From Bacteroidota bacterium (lineage in GTDB: Bacteria; Bacteroidota; Bacteroidia; B-17B0; Aurantibacillaceae), in contig PLYA01000055.1 in NCBI GenBank assembly GCA_003153315.1, positions 1 through 36,863 of the forward strand: DNA of 36,863 bases, given 5' to 3'. The translations under genes and the position numbers were made by a program. Below the pieces are notes generated by a model. It was not told the origin of the DNA and did no database searches. It saw nothing but the letters and a program-made list of their open reading frames with translations. Of the stretch, positions 7,723 through 16,349 are shown piece by piece (positions within the stretch are counted from its first letter, which is position 1; each line of letters opens with the position of its first letter).

Positions 7723-8274
7723 TTATTTACTAAGCATACCGTTAACTTCAGTTGTAGTAAAAGTACTTAGCTTTTGCAAATCTTGGGATATTTTCTTTTC
7801 CCACTTTTTTTGGCTGGCAACCACTACTGCATGTTGGGTTTCTTTATCATAATCCGTCTGCATGTCTTTGCTTCCTTTATATATATCAGTTTGTATGGCA
7901 TTCAACTCTTTTTGAAAGGTTTTAAAGCTAAAGGTCTTTCCTTTTATCTTTTGCCTGAATTTGCGAGCCCACAATTCAGTTATGTCAAAATGCAATTGCT
8001 CGTGGGCAAGCAGTTCGTCTGTTTTGTCTTTTACCCATGATTTATTTTTATCGAAAAAGGTTTTTATGCTAATATGTGCTTCGTTGTTCTTTGCTGCAAT
8101 CTCTGTTTTAATTTCACTTTCAGTAAATGCCTTATAAGAAGACGAAGCATTGGGTGTTGCTTTAAAATCTGTCCATGCCACCTTCTTTGACTCTTGCCAA
8201 AGAATTAAATTATCATCTTGAGTAAATGAAAAACAAATGATAGCAAGTATCAGGTGTAAAAATAAGTGCTTCAT
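7723..8274 (-). CDS. Exported DUF922-like predicted Zn-dependent protease
   Basis: The 183-aa protein begins with a signal peptide (MKHLFLHLILAIICFSFTQ) and then LILWQESKKVAWTDFKATP, which is typical of DUF922 proteins. The motif LLAHEQLHFDITE carries a zincin-type HExxH (His91, Glu92, His95) with a possible third ligand at Glu100. DUF922 is annotated as a predicted secreted zinc protease; activity in this subgroup is not proven as far as can be said here. The ATG overlaps the stop of the upstream ABC ATPase gene by 4 bases (ATGA), so the two are translationally coupled and form the tail of a der-led operon. Confidence 0.75.
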   Translation of the reverse strand: MKHLFLHLILAIICFSFTQDDNLILWQESKKVAWTDFKATPNASSSYKAFTESEIKTEIAAKNNEAHISIKTFFDKNKSWVKDKTDELLAHEQLHFDITELWARKFRQKIKGKTFSFKTFQKELNAIQTDIYKGSKDMQTDYDKETQHAVVVASQKKWEKKISQDLQKLSTFTTTEVNGMLSK

Positions 8275-8909
8275 GCTTTTATGGATTTGTGATTTTCTAT
8301 CTCTATTTTATTAGTACAAAATAAATATTCTTCTTTAACAGCGTTGCTGCAAACAATAACTGTTTTTTGTTGAGCAAACTCATTAATCATATTTTGATAC
8401 CAGTTAATTGCATTAGTATCTAAATTACTGCAAGGCTCATCTAATAATAAAACAGGGCAATCAGCCAATATAGCTAAGCCTAATTTTACACGCTGTCTCA
8501 TACCTGATGAATAGTTCTTTAAATACTTCTCAGATGCATGGTCAAGCTGCATAAGCTTAATTACTTCTGTAGCAGATAAATTATTTACAAAGGGTTTAAA
8601 TTTTGCCTGATGTTCAATAGTCTCTGTTAAAGTAAAATCTTCTATCAACTCCATATAAGGAGATGCCATACTGAGATACTTATAAATAGTATCGTCTTCG
8701 ATTGCTTGAGTGTCATTTTTCCATACAACCTCACCTTTGGTAGGTATTAAGAAAGAAGCTATGCTTTGCAACAAAGTTGATTTACCGGAGCCGTTAGCAC
8801 CCAGTATAACAAGCTTTGCCGCAGGAGTAATAGTTAAAGTTAGGTTTTTAAAAATCCATTCGTTTACAAACTTCTTACCTAAGTTATTTATGTGAATGGA
8901 TACCTGCAA
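8271..8909 (-). CDS. ABC transporter ATP-binding protein (CcmA-like size), no adjacent permease
   Basis: The 212-aa ATPase has Walker A GANGSGKST, signature YSSGMRQRVKLGLAIL, Walker B PVLLLDEPCSNLD and a following VIVCSNA in place of the usual switch His region (commonly ..SH). Length and overall look are like CcmA-type single-domain exporters. It lies 5 bases after der and overlaps the DUF922 gene by 4 bases. No membrane subunit is nearby, so it must pair with a permease encoded elsewhere or serve a non-transport role. The missing switch His (Cys-Ser-Asn-Ala) deserves note because it usually supports ATP hydrolysis. Confidence 0.8.
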   Translation of the reverse strand: MQVSIHINNLGKKFVNEWIFKNLTLTITPAAKLVILGANGSGKSTLLQSIASFLIPTKGEVVWKNDTQAIEDDTIYKYLSMASPYMELIEDFTLTETIEHQAKFKPFVNNLSATEVIKLMQLDHASEKYLKNYSSGMRQRVKLGLAILADCPVLLLDEPCSNLDTNAINWYQNMINEFAQQKTVIVCSNAVKEEYLFCTNKIEIENHKSIKA

Positions 8910-8914
8910 AGGAA

Positions 8915-10216
8915 TTATTTTTTTCGCATTACAATCTCTATAGGAACACCGCTAAAATTAAAGTGTTCGCGCAACTTGTTTTCTAAATAACGCTTATAGC
9001 TTTCGCTAACATATTGTGGCAGGTTGCAGAAGAAGATAAACATAGGAATGCCTTTCATTTGCATCACATATTTAATTTTTACATACTTACCTTTAAGGGC
9101 AGGCGGAGGATATGCTTCCAAAACAGGTTCGAAGAATTCGTTTAGTTTTCTTGTTGGTATAATCTGCCTACGGTTGTGATAAACCTGTATGGCAACTTCA
9201 ATGGCTTTTAGAATGCGTTGCTTTTCATGTACTGATACAAACAGAATAGGAATATCTTTAAAAGGCATCAGTTTTTCTCTGATAGTTTCTTCCATTTTTT
9301 TAGCACTATTGGTGTCTTTCTCAATCAAATCCCATTTATTTACCAGTATTACCACTCCCTTATGATTCTTAACTGCTAAGTCGAGAATACTTATATCCTG
9401 CGCTTCCAAGCCAAGTGTGGCATCAATCAGCAGCATAACTACATCACAACTTTCTATAGCTCTGATGGAACGCATCACACTATAAAACTCCAAATCTTCA
9501 TGCACTTTGGCTTTCTTGCGTATTCCTGCAGTATCTATTAACCAAAAATCATTACCAAAAGCATTATAGCGGGTGTGTATGGCATCTCTTGTAGTTCCGG
9601 CAACGGGTGTAACAATGTTTCTTTCATTACCAAGCAAAGCATTTGTAAGCGATGATTTACCCACATTAGGTCTACCTACTATGGCTATACGCGGAATTTT
9701 TTCTTCCTCTTCATCATCCGGGTTTGGAAGTGCCTTTATAATATCATCCAGCAACTCGCCTGTGCCACCGCCACTGGCAGCAGATACAGGATATACATCG
9801 CCCAAGCCTAAAGAATAAAATTCGGATGCATAAGGGGTTTTATCGGGAGTATCTATTTTATTCACAACTAAAAAACATTTCTTCCCGCTTTTACGGACCA
9901 ACACCGCCACATCTTTATCAAAGCGGGTAACCCCATCTATACTATCCACCACAAATATCAATAAGCTTGCTTCGTCAATGGCAATTTGCACCTGCTTTCT
10001 TATTTCAACTTCAAACACATCATCACTTCCGGTAATATAACCACCAGTATCAATAACGGTAAACTCACGCCCGTTCCATTCGGCTTTGCCATAGTGCCTG
10101 TCGCGGGTAACCCCGGCAACAGAGTCTACAATAGCCTGCCGGCTTTCTGTAAGACGGTTAAAGAGTGTGGACTTCCCAACGTTTGGACGACCTATAATAG
10201 CTACAATGTTAGACAC
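8915..10216 (-). CDS. der: Ribosome biogenesis GTPase Der (EngA)
   Basis: The 433-aa protein carries two GTPase domains in tandem, the hallmark of Der: G1 motifs GRPNVGKST at 9-17 and GRPNVGKSS at 181-189, DTGG and DTAG G3 motifs, NKID (119-122) and NKWD (293-296) G4 motifs, and a C-terminal KH-like domain ending FSGVPIEIVMRKK. Der acts in maturation of the 50S ribosomal subunit. It heads a minus-strand run with the ABC ATPase and the DUF922 protein. Length and motif order are canonical. Confidence 0.97.
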   Translation of the reverse strand: MSNIVAIIGRPNVGKSTLFNRLTESRQAIVDSVAGVTRDRHYGKAEWNGREFTVIDTGGYITGSDDVFEVEIRKQVQIAIDEASLLIFVVDSIDGVTRFDKDVAVLVRKSGKKCFLVVNKIDTPDKTPYASEFYSLGLGDVYPVSAASGGGTGELLDDIIKALPNPDDEEEEKIPRIAIVGRPNVGKSSLTNALLGNERNIVTPVAGTTRDAIHTRYNAFGNDFWLIDTAGIRKKAKVHEDLEFYSVMRSIRAIESCDVVMLLIDATLGLEAQDISILDLAVKNHKGVVILVNKWDLIEKDTNSAKKMEETIREKLMPFKDIPILFVSVHEKQRILKAIEVAIQVYHNRRQIIPTRKLNEFFEPVLEAYPPPALKGKYVKIKYVMQMKGIPMFIFFCNLPQYVSESYKRYLENKLREHFNFSGVPIEIVMRKK

Positions 10217-10262
10217 AGTTTAGATTATGAAATAATGAATATTCGGGTAAGTAAAATTTTGG

Positions 10263-10270
10263 CAAAGATA
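10263..10270 (-). promoter_or_regulatory. -7 promoter element of der
   Basis: The minus strand reads TATCTTTG, a perfect TAnnTTTG match, 46 bases upstream of the der start codon. No TTG occurs at the expected -33 distance, so support is limited to the -7 element and position. Confidence 0.45.
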
Positions 10271-10384
10271 ACTTTTGTTTTTTGATGAAATTAAAAGCCG
10301 TAACACAAAAAGGGTGTATTTTATAAAGAGAGGAAAATATCGCATGAAGTAAATTACTACCTTTACCCTCGATTTAATAACCCA

Positions 10385-10993
10385 ATGGAAAAACCTTTTG
10401 TTTCAAACAGCTCAGAATCAACACGTATGTTTAAATACGATTGGATGGAACCTTTTTCTAAAGTTCCTTTTTGGGTTCCGTTAGTTATTTACATTCCCGT
10501 TATCAGTTTCTTTTTATATAAATCAGCTCTTTTTGTTACCCCTTGGTACTTCATACCCTTGCTATATATAGGTGGAATATTTTTATGGACGTTAACCGAA
10601 TATATACTGCACCGTTTTTTATTTCATTGGGTACCTAAAGGTAAGTTTGGAGCACGTATGCATTTTATATTTCATGGTGTGCATCATGATTATCCGAATG
10701 ATGCCATGCGATTGGTAATGCCCCCTATTATGAGCGTTACTTTGGCTGTTTTATTTTATTTCTTATTCCAGTTAGCTTTCGGAAGTACTATGGTGTTTCC
10801 TTTCTTTTCAGGCTTTGTAACCGGTTATTTATTTTACGATATTTCTCATTATGCTATTCATCACTTCAACTTCAAAAGCAAGTTTTGGTTGAAGTTAAAA
10901 AAGCATCATATGTTTCATCATTATAAGGATGGAAATAATGGTTTTGGTGTAAGCTCAAACCTATGGGATAAGATTTTTAGAACAAATTTTTAA
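10385..10993 (+). CDS. Fatty acid hydroxylase superfamily membrane protein
   Basis: The 202-aa protein has about four hydrophobic segments and the His clusters of the di-iron hydroxylase/desaturase superfamily: HRFLFH (His76, His81), HGVHHDYPND (His97, His100, His101), HYAIHH (155-160) and HHMFHH (174-179). HHDYPND and its spacing resemble fatty acid 2-hydroxylases without the cytochrome b5 domain, so alpha-hydroxylation of lipid fatty acids is a reasonable guess; such hydroxy lipids (for example in sphingolipids) are known in Bacteroidota. It stands alone. A weak -7-like sequence TACCTTTA lies at 10358-10365. Family is sure, substrate is not. Confidence 0.88.
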   Translation: MEKPFVSNSSESTRMFKYDWMEPFSKVPFWVPLVIYIPVISFFLYKSALFVTPWYFIPLLYIGGIFLWTLTEYILHRFLFHWVPKGKFGARMHFIFHGVHHDYPNDAMRLVMPPIMSVTLAVLFYFLFQLAFGSTMVFPFFSGFVTGYLFYDISHYAIHHFNFKSKFWLKLKKHHMFHHYKDGNNGFGVSSNLWDKIFRTNF

Positions 10994-11000
10994 AATATCT

Positions 11001-12251
11001 CTACTGCTTAATAACCTTTACGGTTTGTAAAGTTTTTCCGTCAGCTACAACCTTTACAAAATAAACACCCGCTGTAAGATTATCTTCTTTTAAAGAAACC
11101 TCACTACCTATATTAATGTCGGATGAAACTACCTCTTTACCTAAAACATCTACTAGCGATACAGTTGCTTTTTGGGCAATAAAAGGTAGTTTAATGTTTA
11201 ACTCATTAACCATTGGGTTAGGATAAACAGAAAAAGCATTACTTTCTTTTATTGAGCTAACTCCAGTAGTACCAGAGCACCCTGCATTTGCTAGCCATAA
11301 TACAATATTAACTAACCATGGACGATGATGTCCTGCAGCGTCTCCTGTATATCCTGTATATAAACTAACGCTAGGGTTTCCAGTTCCATCATCAGGAGGG
11401 GAGCTATCGCCAATAGAAGCAATTTTTCCACAGCCATATTGTGCCGTTACGCATATAGCCGCTGTATCTGTCTGACCATATCCGTTTTTCCATATATGTG
11501 CTTTAACAGAAGAATTTTGTGAAGGGTTAATTACCATACAGGTACCATTACTCCACTGTACTTCTGTTACATTACCCATAGGTCCATGCAATACAGAATC
11601 TGTAGCAGAAACTAAAATATTTGAAGATACTCCGGAAAAATTTTCATAAAGAAATGTATGCCCAAAAGCATTATTTTGTACCGGATTGTTTGTCATAAAA
11701 TCATTCCATATCATAGGAGAATCCCAACCATCATTATTTCTATCACTACCCTGATGGTCTGAAATAGCAAATAAACTGCCTCCGTTGGAAATAAAATGCA
11801 TTATAGCAGTAATTTCAGCCTGTGTAAAACGGATGTTTGGTTCATCTACTATAAACACATTATAATTACTTAAATCCTGTGCATTTGTACTGCTGCCATA
11901 GGTTATTTGTCCGGTATAAGGAAGTGTTTCTACCCAAAAACCTTTGTTAACCAAGTCAATGGCCCAATAAGATAGAGCACCTTCCCAATAAGTTTCCGCA
12001 GTAGAGGATGTTACAGTAGTTTGCGCAGGGTTGGGATATCGCTGAGGATTTGATTTGCTACCACCTGTATATGCACCTGAAGAACCCCAACCTAAATTTT
12101 GAGCATCAGCATCTATACACCAATCACCATTACCTGCAGTTTCTGAATGAGTGCAATCAAACAATATTTTTTTTTGCCCTGCGGTTTGGGCGAATAAAGA
12201 TATACTGATAACAAGAGTTGAAAAGGAGACTGAGATACGATTTACTTTCAT
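11001..12251 (-). CDS. Type IX-secreted protein with a glutamine-amidotransferase-like fold domain
   Basis: The 416-aa protein has a signal peptide (MKVNRISVSFSTLVISISLFAQ). A central region, VFIVDEPNIRFTQAEITAIM followed by FISNGGSLFAISDHQG, and a later GCGKIASIGDSSPPDD with GHHRPWLVNIVLWLAN resemble the GATase1-like domain seen in GldG/DUF4350-type proteins; no Cys-His-Glu triad is evident. The C-terminus (VYPNPMVNELNIKLP ... AGVYFVKVV ... TVKVIKQ) is a type A sorting domain for the type IX system, so the product should be surface-bound or released. It follows the phospholipase-D-like gene by 15 bases and is probably co-expressed with it. Function unknown. Confidence 0.75.
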   Translation of the reverse strand: MKVNRISVSFSTLVISISLFAQTAGQKKILFDCTHSETAGNGDWCIDADAQNLGWGSSGAYTGGSKSNPQRYPNPAQTTVTSSTAETYWEGALSYWAIDLVNKGFWVETLPYTGQITYGSSTNAQDLSNYNVFIVDEPNIRFTQAEITAIMHFISNGGSLFAISDHQGSDRNNDGWDSPMIWNDFMTNNPVQNNAFGHTFLYENFSGVSSNILVSATDSVLHGPMGNVTEVQWSNGTCMVINPSQNSSVKAHIWKNGYGQTDTAAICVTAQYGCGKIASIGDSSPPDDGTGNPSVSLYTGYTGDAAGHHRPWLVNIVLWLANAGCSGTTGVSSIKESNAFSVYPNPMVNELNIKLPFIAQKATVSLVDVLGKEVVSSDINIGSEVSLKEDNLTAGVYFVKVVADGKTLQTVKVIKQ

Positions 12252-12266
12252 ATTTGGGCTTTAGGT

Positions 12267-13760
12267 TTATTTAATGATTTTTTGCGTGTAATGGTTATTG
12301 CCTGATATAACACTAACAAAATAAACACCTGTATTTAATGCACTTGTATTTAATTTCATTTCATTAGTTTGACTAGCCGTATTCTCAAGCACCACTCTTC
12401 CTAGCTGGTCTGTAATTATTACCGATAAGGTTTCTCCTGCATTTTTTAAAGTAATGTTTAATGCATCTAAAACCGGATTAGGAAACAGGTTAAATTCAGA
12501 TTCACTATTGTTTATAGAGTTTATGCCTGTTGTTGAAGAACAGGTATTGGTGGGAACTGTTATTGCATTACCACTAATGGTTTTAAAATCTTTTGCAAAA
12601 GACTGCAAGTATATATTGGCTATAGTAGCATCATGCACAATAACCGTGTTCTCATCATTTTTGGTATCAGCACTGGATGTCCAGTTATGAGAGCCTGTAA
12701 GTACTTTTGGGTCATCACAAGGTGCAGAGGGATTTACAATAAGGTACTTATTATGATAAAGGTTACTACTTGATACATAACCTACAAAGTGATTGCCTAA
12801 ACCAGTGGGAAGTATAGACGTATAAGGCGAAGAACTTCCACTGCTATAATTGTCTAATATAGCATACGCACTAGCCCCAGCTGTTTTTCTAGCTACTATG
12901 TCATTAGCATCTGTGTTTTCGGTAAAAGTAAACATGCCGCAATATAAATCTCTGGTAGCAGTAGCTATAGTACTTACTATTTGATTATTTACACCATCAG
13001 AAGGGCTAAAATAAAGTTCAACTTTTGAGCCACCTACATAAAATATATGACTACCTGAATTAGGTTTATTTGGGCCAAATAAAGAAGCACTGGAATTGGA
13101 TGCGCCTCCGTGAGTTGTATCTCCCCACATAATATCGAATTCATGCGTATATGCATGGGCAAGTTTTTTTGATTGGAAAATAATAACATTATTGTAATCG
13201 CCTACCGTCATTCCATAATCCCAGTCGGGAGATCCTGTCCATACAGTAGCTTTAGTGGTATCAGTAGAAGAATAGTCATCTATAATTACAAACTTATTGT
13301 GGCAAATACCATAAGAAGATGTTGTAGGACTTGCAATTACCGGAATGGCTGAATTAAGTGCAGCAACACCTGTATTGGTAGAAGCATAGCTTCCATCTTG
13401 TATGTAGCGTATTTTAACTCCTCTGGTATGAGCATTATTAAGAGCAACATAAATCGGGTCGCCAGAATATGTTTTATACTCGTATTGACAAATATCAATG
13501 GTATGCTTTGCACGATTGATATAAGCTGCAAGGGTATCGAAAACAACATTATTAAGATAAGTGGCATTAACACCACTTGACAAAGTATTATCTACGGGTT
13601 GGGTAAAATAAACCTTAATCTTTGGATTTTGTGCCTGAGCATTAAAACAAAAACTTGTTAATGCAAGCGAAAGCGCAACTGCTTTAGCTAAAAATAAACC
13701 TTTCTTCTTTTTTGTTTGGGATGTTATACCGTAGGCAACTCTTTGTTTTATTTTTTTCAT
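12267..13760 (-). CDS. Type IX-secreted phospholipase-D-like protein
   Basis: The ATG at 13758-13760 is preferred over an in-frame TTG two codons upstream, because that TTG lies inside the leader hairpin. The 497-aa product has an N-terminal basic stretch plus signal peptide (KAVALSLALTSFCFNAQAQ) and two PLD half-domains. The first motif is HNKFVIID (His~154), a full HxKx4D, with WTGSPDW nearby. The second is HNKYLIVN (His~336), where the usual Asp is Asn, followed by GSHNWTSSADTKNDEN as in PLD-family nucleases and endonuclease-like proteins. A type IX sorting domain (LFPNPVLDALNITL ... GVYFVSVI ... QKIIK) closes it. It may cleave phosphodiesters in lipids or nucleic acid outside the cell. 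Confidence 0.85.
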   Translation of the reverse strand: MKKIKQRVAYGITSQTKKKKGLFLAKAVALSLALTSFCFNAQAQNPKIKVYFTQPVDNTLSSGVNATYLNNVVFDTLAAYINRAKHTIDICQYEYKTYSGDPIYVALNNAHTRGVKIRYIQDGSYASTNTGVAALNSAIPVIASPTTSSYGICHNKFVIIDDYSSTDTTKATVWTGSPDWDYGMTVGDYNNVIIFQSKKLAHAYTHEFDIMWGDTTHGGASNSSASLFGPNKPNSGSHIFYVGGSKVELYFSPSDGVNNQIVSTIATATRDLYCGMFTFTENTDANDIVARKTAGASAYAILDNYSSGSSSPYTSILPTGLGNHFVGYVSSSNLYHNKYLIVNPSAPCDDPKVLTGSHNWTSSADTKNDENTVIVHDATIANIYLQSFAKDFKTISGNAITVPTNTCSSTTGINSINNSESEFNLFPNPVLDALNITLKNAGETLSVIITDQLGRVVLENTASQTNEMKLNTSALNTGVYFVSVISGNNHYTQKIIK

Positions 13761-13834
13761 CTTCAAAGTGGTTTTAAGACTTTGAAAGCGGTTTCAGACG
13801 ATCCTTTCGTCCTCCGAGGTGGTCACCTTCAAAT
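13761..13834 (-). promoter_or_regulatory. Structured 5' leader of the phospholipase-D gene with alternative pairings
   Basis: Reading the minus strand, three short segments can compete. A is TTTGAAGG (within 13826-13834), B is CTTTCAAAG (13780-13788) and C is CTTTGAAG (13761-13768), which touches the ATG. B can pair with A (8 bp, one G-U) or with C (8 bp, one G-U), but not both. Between A and B a hairpin GACGA-AAGGA-TCGTC occupies 13797-13811. Pairing B-C would hide the translation start region, while pairing A-B would free it. No known riboswitch class was recognised. The structure is inferred by eye. Confidence 0.45.
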
Positions 13835-13844
13835 GTATTGGTTA

Positions 13845-13875
13845 CTAAAATACAACATTAAAGGGGCGATGTCAA
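13845..13875 (-). promoter_or_regulatory. Promoter of the phospholipase-D / type IX operon
   Basis: On the minus strand TTG (13873-13875, within TTGACA) is followed after exactly 20 bases by TATTTTAG (13845-13852), one mismatch from TAnnTTTG. Transcription would start near 13840, so the transcript begins just before the structured leader. The divergent ppk side has the same arrangement at 14053-14083. Confidence 0.6.
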
Positions 13876-14052
13876 GTCTTTTTCGACGAAAATAATAATT
13901 TAACACATAAAGGCAATGTTATTATATAATTTGTGTCTATAGTTGAGTCTAAAAAAATTAGATCATTTCGTTAAAAATTGAAGTTTTCATGGTAGAAACT
14001 TAAAGTATCATGAAGAAGCTTGCGTTATTGGGATGAAAATTTAAGTTATTAT
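13876..14052. other. Intergenic stretch between divergent promoters
   Basis: This is the centre of a 459-base gap between divergent genes. It is A+T-rich and has no credible coding frame. Beyond the two promoters, the leader and the second -7 element described separately, nothing was recognised. Confidence 0.4.
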
Positions 14053-14083
14053 TTGACAATCTTTTAAGCGGTTATTATTTTAG
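14053..14083 (+). promoter_or_regulatory. Upstream promoter of ppk
   Basis: TTG (14053-14055, within TTGACA) is followed after 20 bases by TATTTTAG (14076-14083), the same pair with the same spacing as the divergent promoter at 13845-13875. It would give a leader of about 130 bases before the ppk ATG. Confidence 0.5.
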
Positions 14084-14185
14084 CTAATCAAAACAAAATA
14101 ACTTACCCGCACATAACCATCTAAATTAAGTTACATTTTACTGATCTTATAAATTATATAAGACATAGGTTATAAATTATAATTA

Positions 14186-14193
14186 TAATTTTG
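14186..14193 (+). promoter_or_regulatory. Proximal -7 element of ppk
   Basis: TAATTTTG matches TAnnTTTG exactly and lies 26 bases before the chosen ATG at 14220. No -33 TTG is seen. If used, transcription begins near 14197, which rules out the GTG at 14193 as a start. Confidence 0.4.
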
Positions 14194-14219
14194 TGTGTTT
14201 ATTAAACAGAGCAGATATA

Positions 14220-16349
14220 ATGGCAGAAAAGAAGATACCGTATGTGAACCGTGAAATAGCCTGGCTGTCTTTTAACGAAAGGGTTTTGCAAGAAGCGGCC
14301 GATGCAAGCACACCATTATTAGAGCGCATAAAATTTTTGGCAATATTTTCTAATAACCGCGACGAGTTTTACCGTGTGCGCGTAGCAACCGTTAAACGCA
14401 TGTTACCTTTGGGCAAACGCGCCATTCCATTAATCGGGGCGCATCCCAATGATTTGCTGGATATTATTTTAAAGCGTGTACTTGAACAACAGATGCGTTT
14501 TGAAGAGATTTATCAGGTACTTTTAAAAGAGCTAAAGCGCGAAAAGATTTTTATTCTGAATGAAAAAACAATAAACGCTGAGCAGCAAAAACTGGTGCGT
14601 GATTATTTTCATGAAAAGGTAATATCAAACCTGTTTCCTATTTTGCTGGATGAGGCAAAACCGTTTCCTTCTTTAAGAGATAAATCAAGTTATTTGTTTA
14701 TCCGCCTGCAAACCAAGGTTACCAAAAAATACACCTATGCCTTAGTTGAAGTACCTACCAAAAGTATGTCGCGCTTTTTTGTGTTGCCTAAAGAAGGAGA
14801 TAAGAGCTACATTATTTTACTGGATGATGTAATACGCTTTTGTGTGGATGAAATATTCTCGGTGCTGGGTTTAAATGCCATGGATGCCTATAACATCAAA
14901 CTTACCCGAGATGCCGAGCTTGATATTGATAATGATATTGTATCGCACAGTATAGTAGAAAAAATAGCCAAAGGCATTAAACAACGTAAAAAGGGTTTAC
15001 CCGTGCGTTTGGTATTCGACGGTGCATTGCCCGAGGATATGAAAAAGTTTCTTCTTAAAAAGATTAACCTTACCAAAAAAGATGCACCCATACCCGGCGG
15101 TCGCTATCACAACTTTAAAGACTTTATTGATTTCCCTGATTTAGGCAGAAAAGATTTACTTAACCCCGGATTAAAAACTATCGAACATAAGTTATTTGCC
15201 AATTACCATACCAGTTTATTGCAAGGCATTCGCAATCAGGATGTATTGTTGGTATATCCTTATCATACTTACGACCATATCATTTCTATTCTGCGAGAGG
15301 CTTCCATGAGCCCAACGGTAGAAGAAATTAAAATCACCGTTTATCGTTTGGCAGATTCATCTAAGGTTGCCAATGCTTTAATTAATGCACTTAAAAATGG
15401 CAAACGGGTTACATTAGTAGTAGAGTTGCAGGCTCGTTTTGACGAAGAAAATAATTTATACTGGGCAAACAAATTGCACGAAGAAGGTGCTACCATTATA
15501 TACGGAGTACCTAATTTAAAAGTGCACTCCAAGTTGTTTTTAATTACTGCCAGAGAGAGTGGTAAACTGGTGCAGTATGCACATATCGGAACAGGTAACT
15601 TTAATGAAAAGACGGCTAAGATATATACGGATTGCAGTTTACTTACCTGCGATAAAAAAACATGTGTGGAAGTAAGTAAGGTATTTGATTTCTTTACGGA
15701 TAACTTTAAAACGGGGCATTACAACCAATTAGCCGTATCTCCGTTTAATATGCGCAGAACATTTACACAGCTTATTAATAAAGAAATGAATAATGCCAAA
15801 GCAGGTAAGCCTGCCTACATTACTTTAAAAATGAATAACCTGGTAGATGCAAAAATGATTACGCATTTATATAAGGCATCTCAGGCGGGAGTTAAAATAA
15901 CACTGATAGTGCGTGGAATATGTTCCTTGGTTTGCGGCGTTAAAGGTGTTAGTGATAATATAACAGGTATAAGTATTGTAGATAAGTTTTTAGAGCACAT
16001 GCGTGTGTTTGTTTTTGCCAATGGCGGAGATGAAAAGTACTTTATATCTTCTGCTGATTGGATGACACGTAACCTTGACCATCGTTGTGAGGTAGCGGTG
16101 CAGGTGCGCGATAAAAATGTGCAGAATACCTTAAAGAATATATTACAAATACAATTATCGGGCAATACCAAAGCCAGAATTTTAGACCAAAACTTAACCA
16201 ACACTTACAAGAAGCCTGCGCCTAATACACCAAAAATACGCGCGCAGGATGAGGTATATAACTACTTATTAAAGGAAACCGGTGTGCCATCTGCTACACC
16301 CGTAAAAACAACAACTAAAAAGCCTAAACAGGTCTTGCACACTATATGA
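14220..16349 (+). CDS. ppk1: Polyphosphate kinase 1
   Basis: The start MAEKKIPYVNREIAWLSFN matches the family N-terminus, so ATG 14220 is chosen over a GTG nine codons upstream. The 709-aa length is normal. Motifs include FSNNRDEFYRVRV, PYHTYD, KITVYRLA, the phosphoacceptor His in LKVHSKL (His436), YAHIGTGNFNEKTA and SSADWMTRNLDHRCEV. The enzyme makes and consumes polyphosphate from ATP, using two PLD-like catalytic domains at the membrane or in the cytoplasm. Its stop overlaps the ATG of the exopolyphosphatase gene by 4 bases, so synthesis and breakdown of polyphosphate are translationally coupled. Confidence 0.95.
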   Translation: MAEKKIPYVNREIAWLSFNERVLQEAADASTPLLERIKFLAIFSNNRDEFYRVRVATVKRMLPLGKRAIPLIGAHPNDLLDIILKRVLEQQMRFEEIYQVLLKELKREKIFILNEKTINAEQQKLVRDYFHEKVISNLFPILLDEAKPFPSLRDKSSYLFIRLQTKVTKKYTYALVEVPTKSMSRFFVLPKEGDKSYIILLDDVIRFCVDEIFSVLGLNAMDAYNIKLTRDAELDIDNDIVSHSIVEKIAKGIKQRKKGLPVRLVFDGALPEDMKKFLLKKINLTKKDAPIPGGRYHNFKDFIDFPDLGRKDLLNPGLKTIEHKLFANYHTSLLQGIRNQDVLLVYPYHTYDHIISILREASMSPTVEEIKITVYRLADSSKVANALINALKNGKRVTLVVELQARFDEENNLYWANKLHEEGATIIYGVPNLKVHSKLFLITARESGKLVQYAHIGTGNFNEKTAKIYTDCSLLTCDKKTCVEVSKVFDFFTDNFKTGHYNQLAVSPFNMRRTFTQLINKEMNNAKAGKPAYITLKMNNLVDAKMITHLYKASQAGVKITLIVRGICSLVCGVKGVSDNITGISIVDKFLEHMRVFVFANGGDEKYFISSADWMTRNLDHRCEVAVQVRDKNVQNTLKNILQIQLSGNTKARILDQNLTNTYKKPAPNTPKIRAQDEVYNYLLKETGVPSATPVKTTTKKPKQVLHTI

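Noticed and set aside
13761..13766. TTG start for the phospholipase-D-like gene
   Set aside because: It lies inside the leader hairpin arm; the ATG two codons later is the simpler start.
14193..14219. GTG start for ppk1 nine codons upstream
   Set aside because: It overlaps a -7 element, and the family N-terminus begins at the ATG at 14220.
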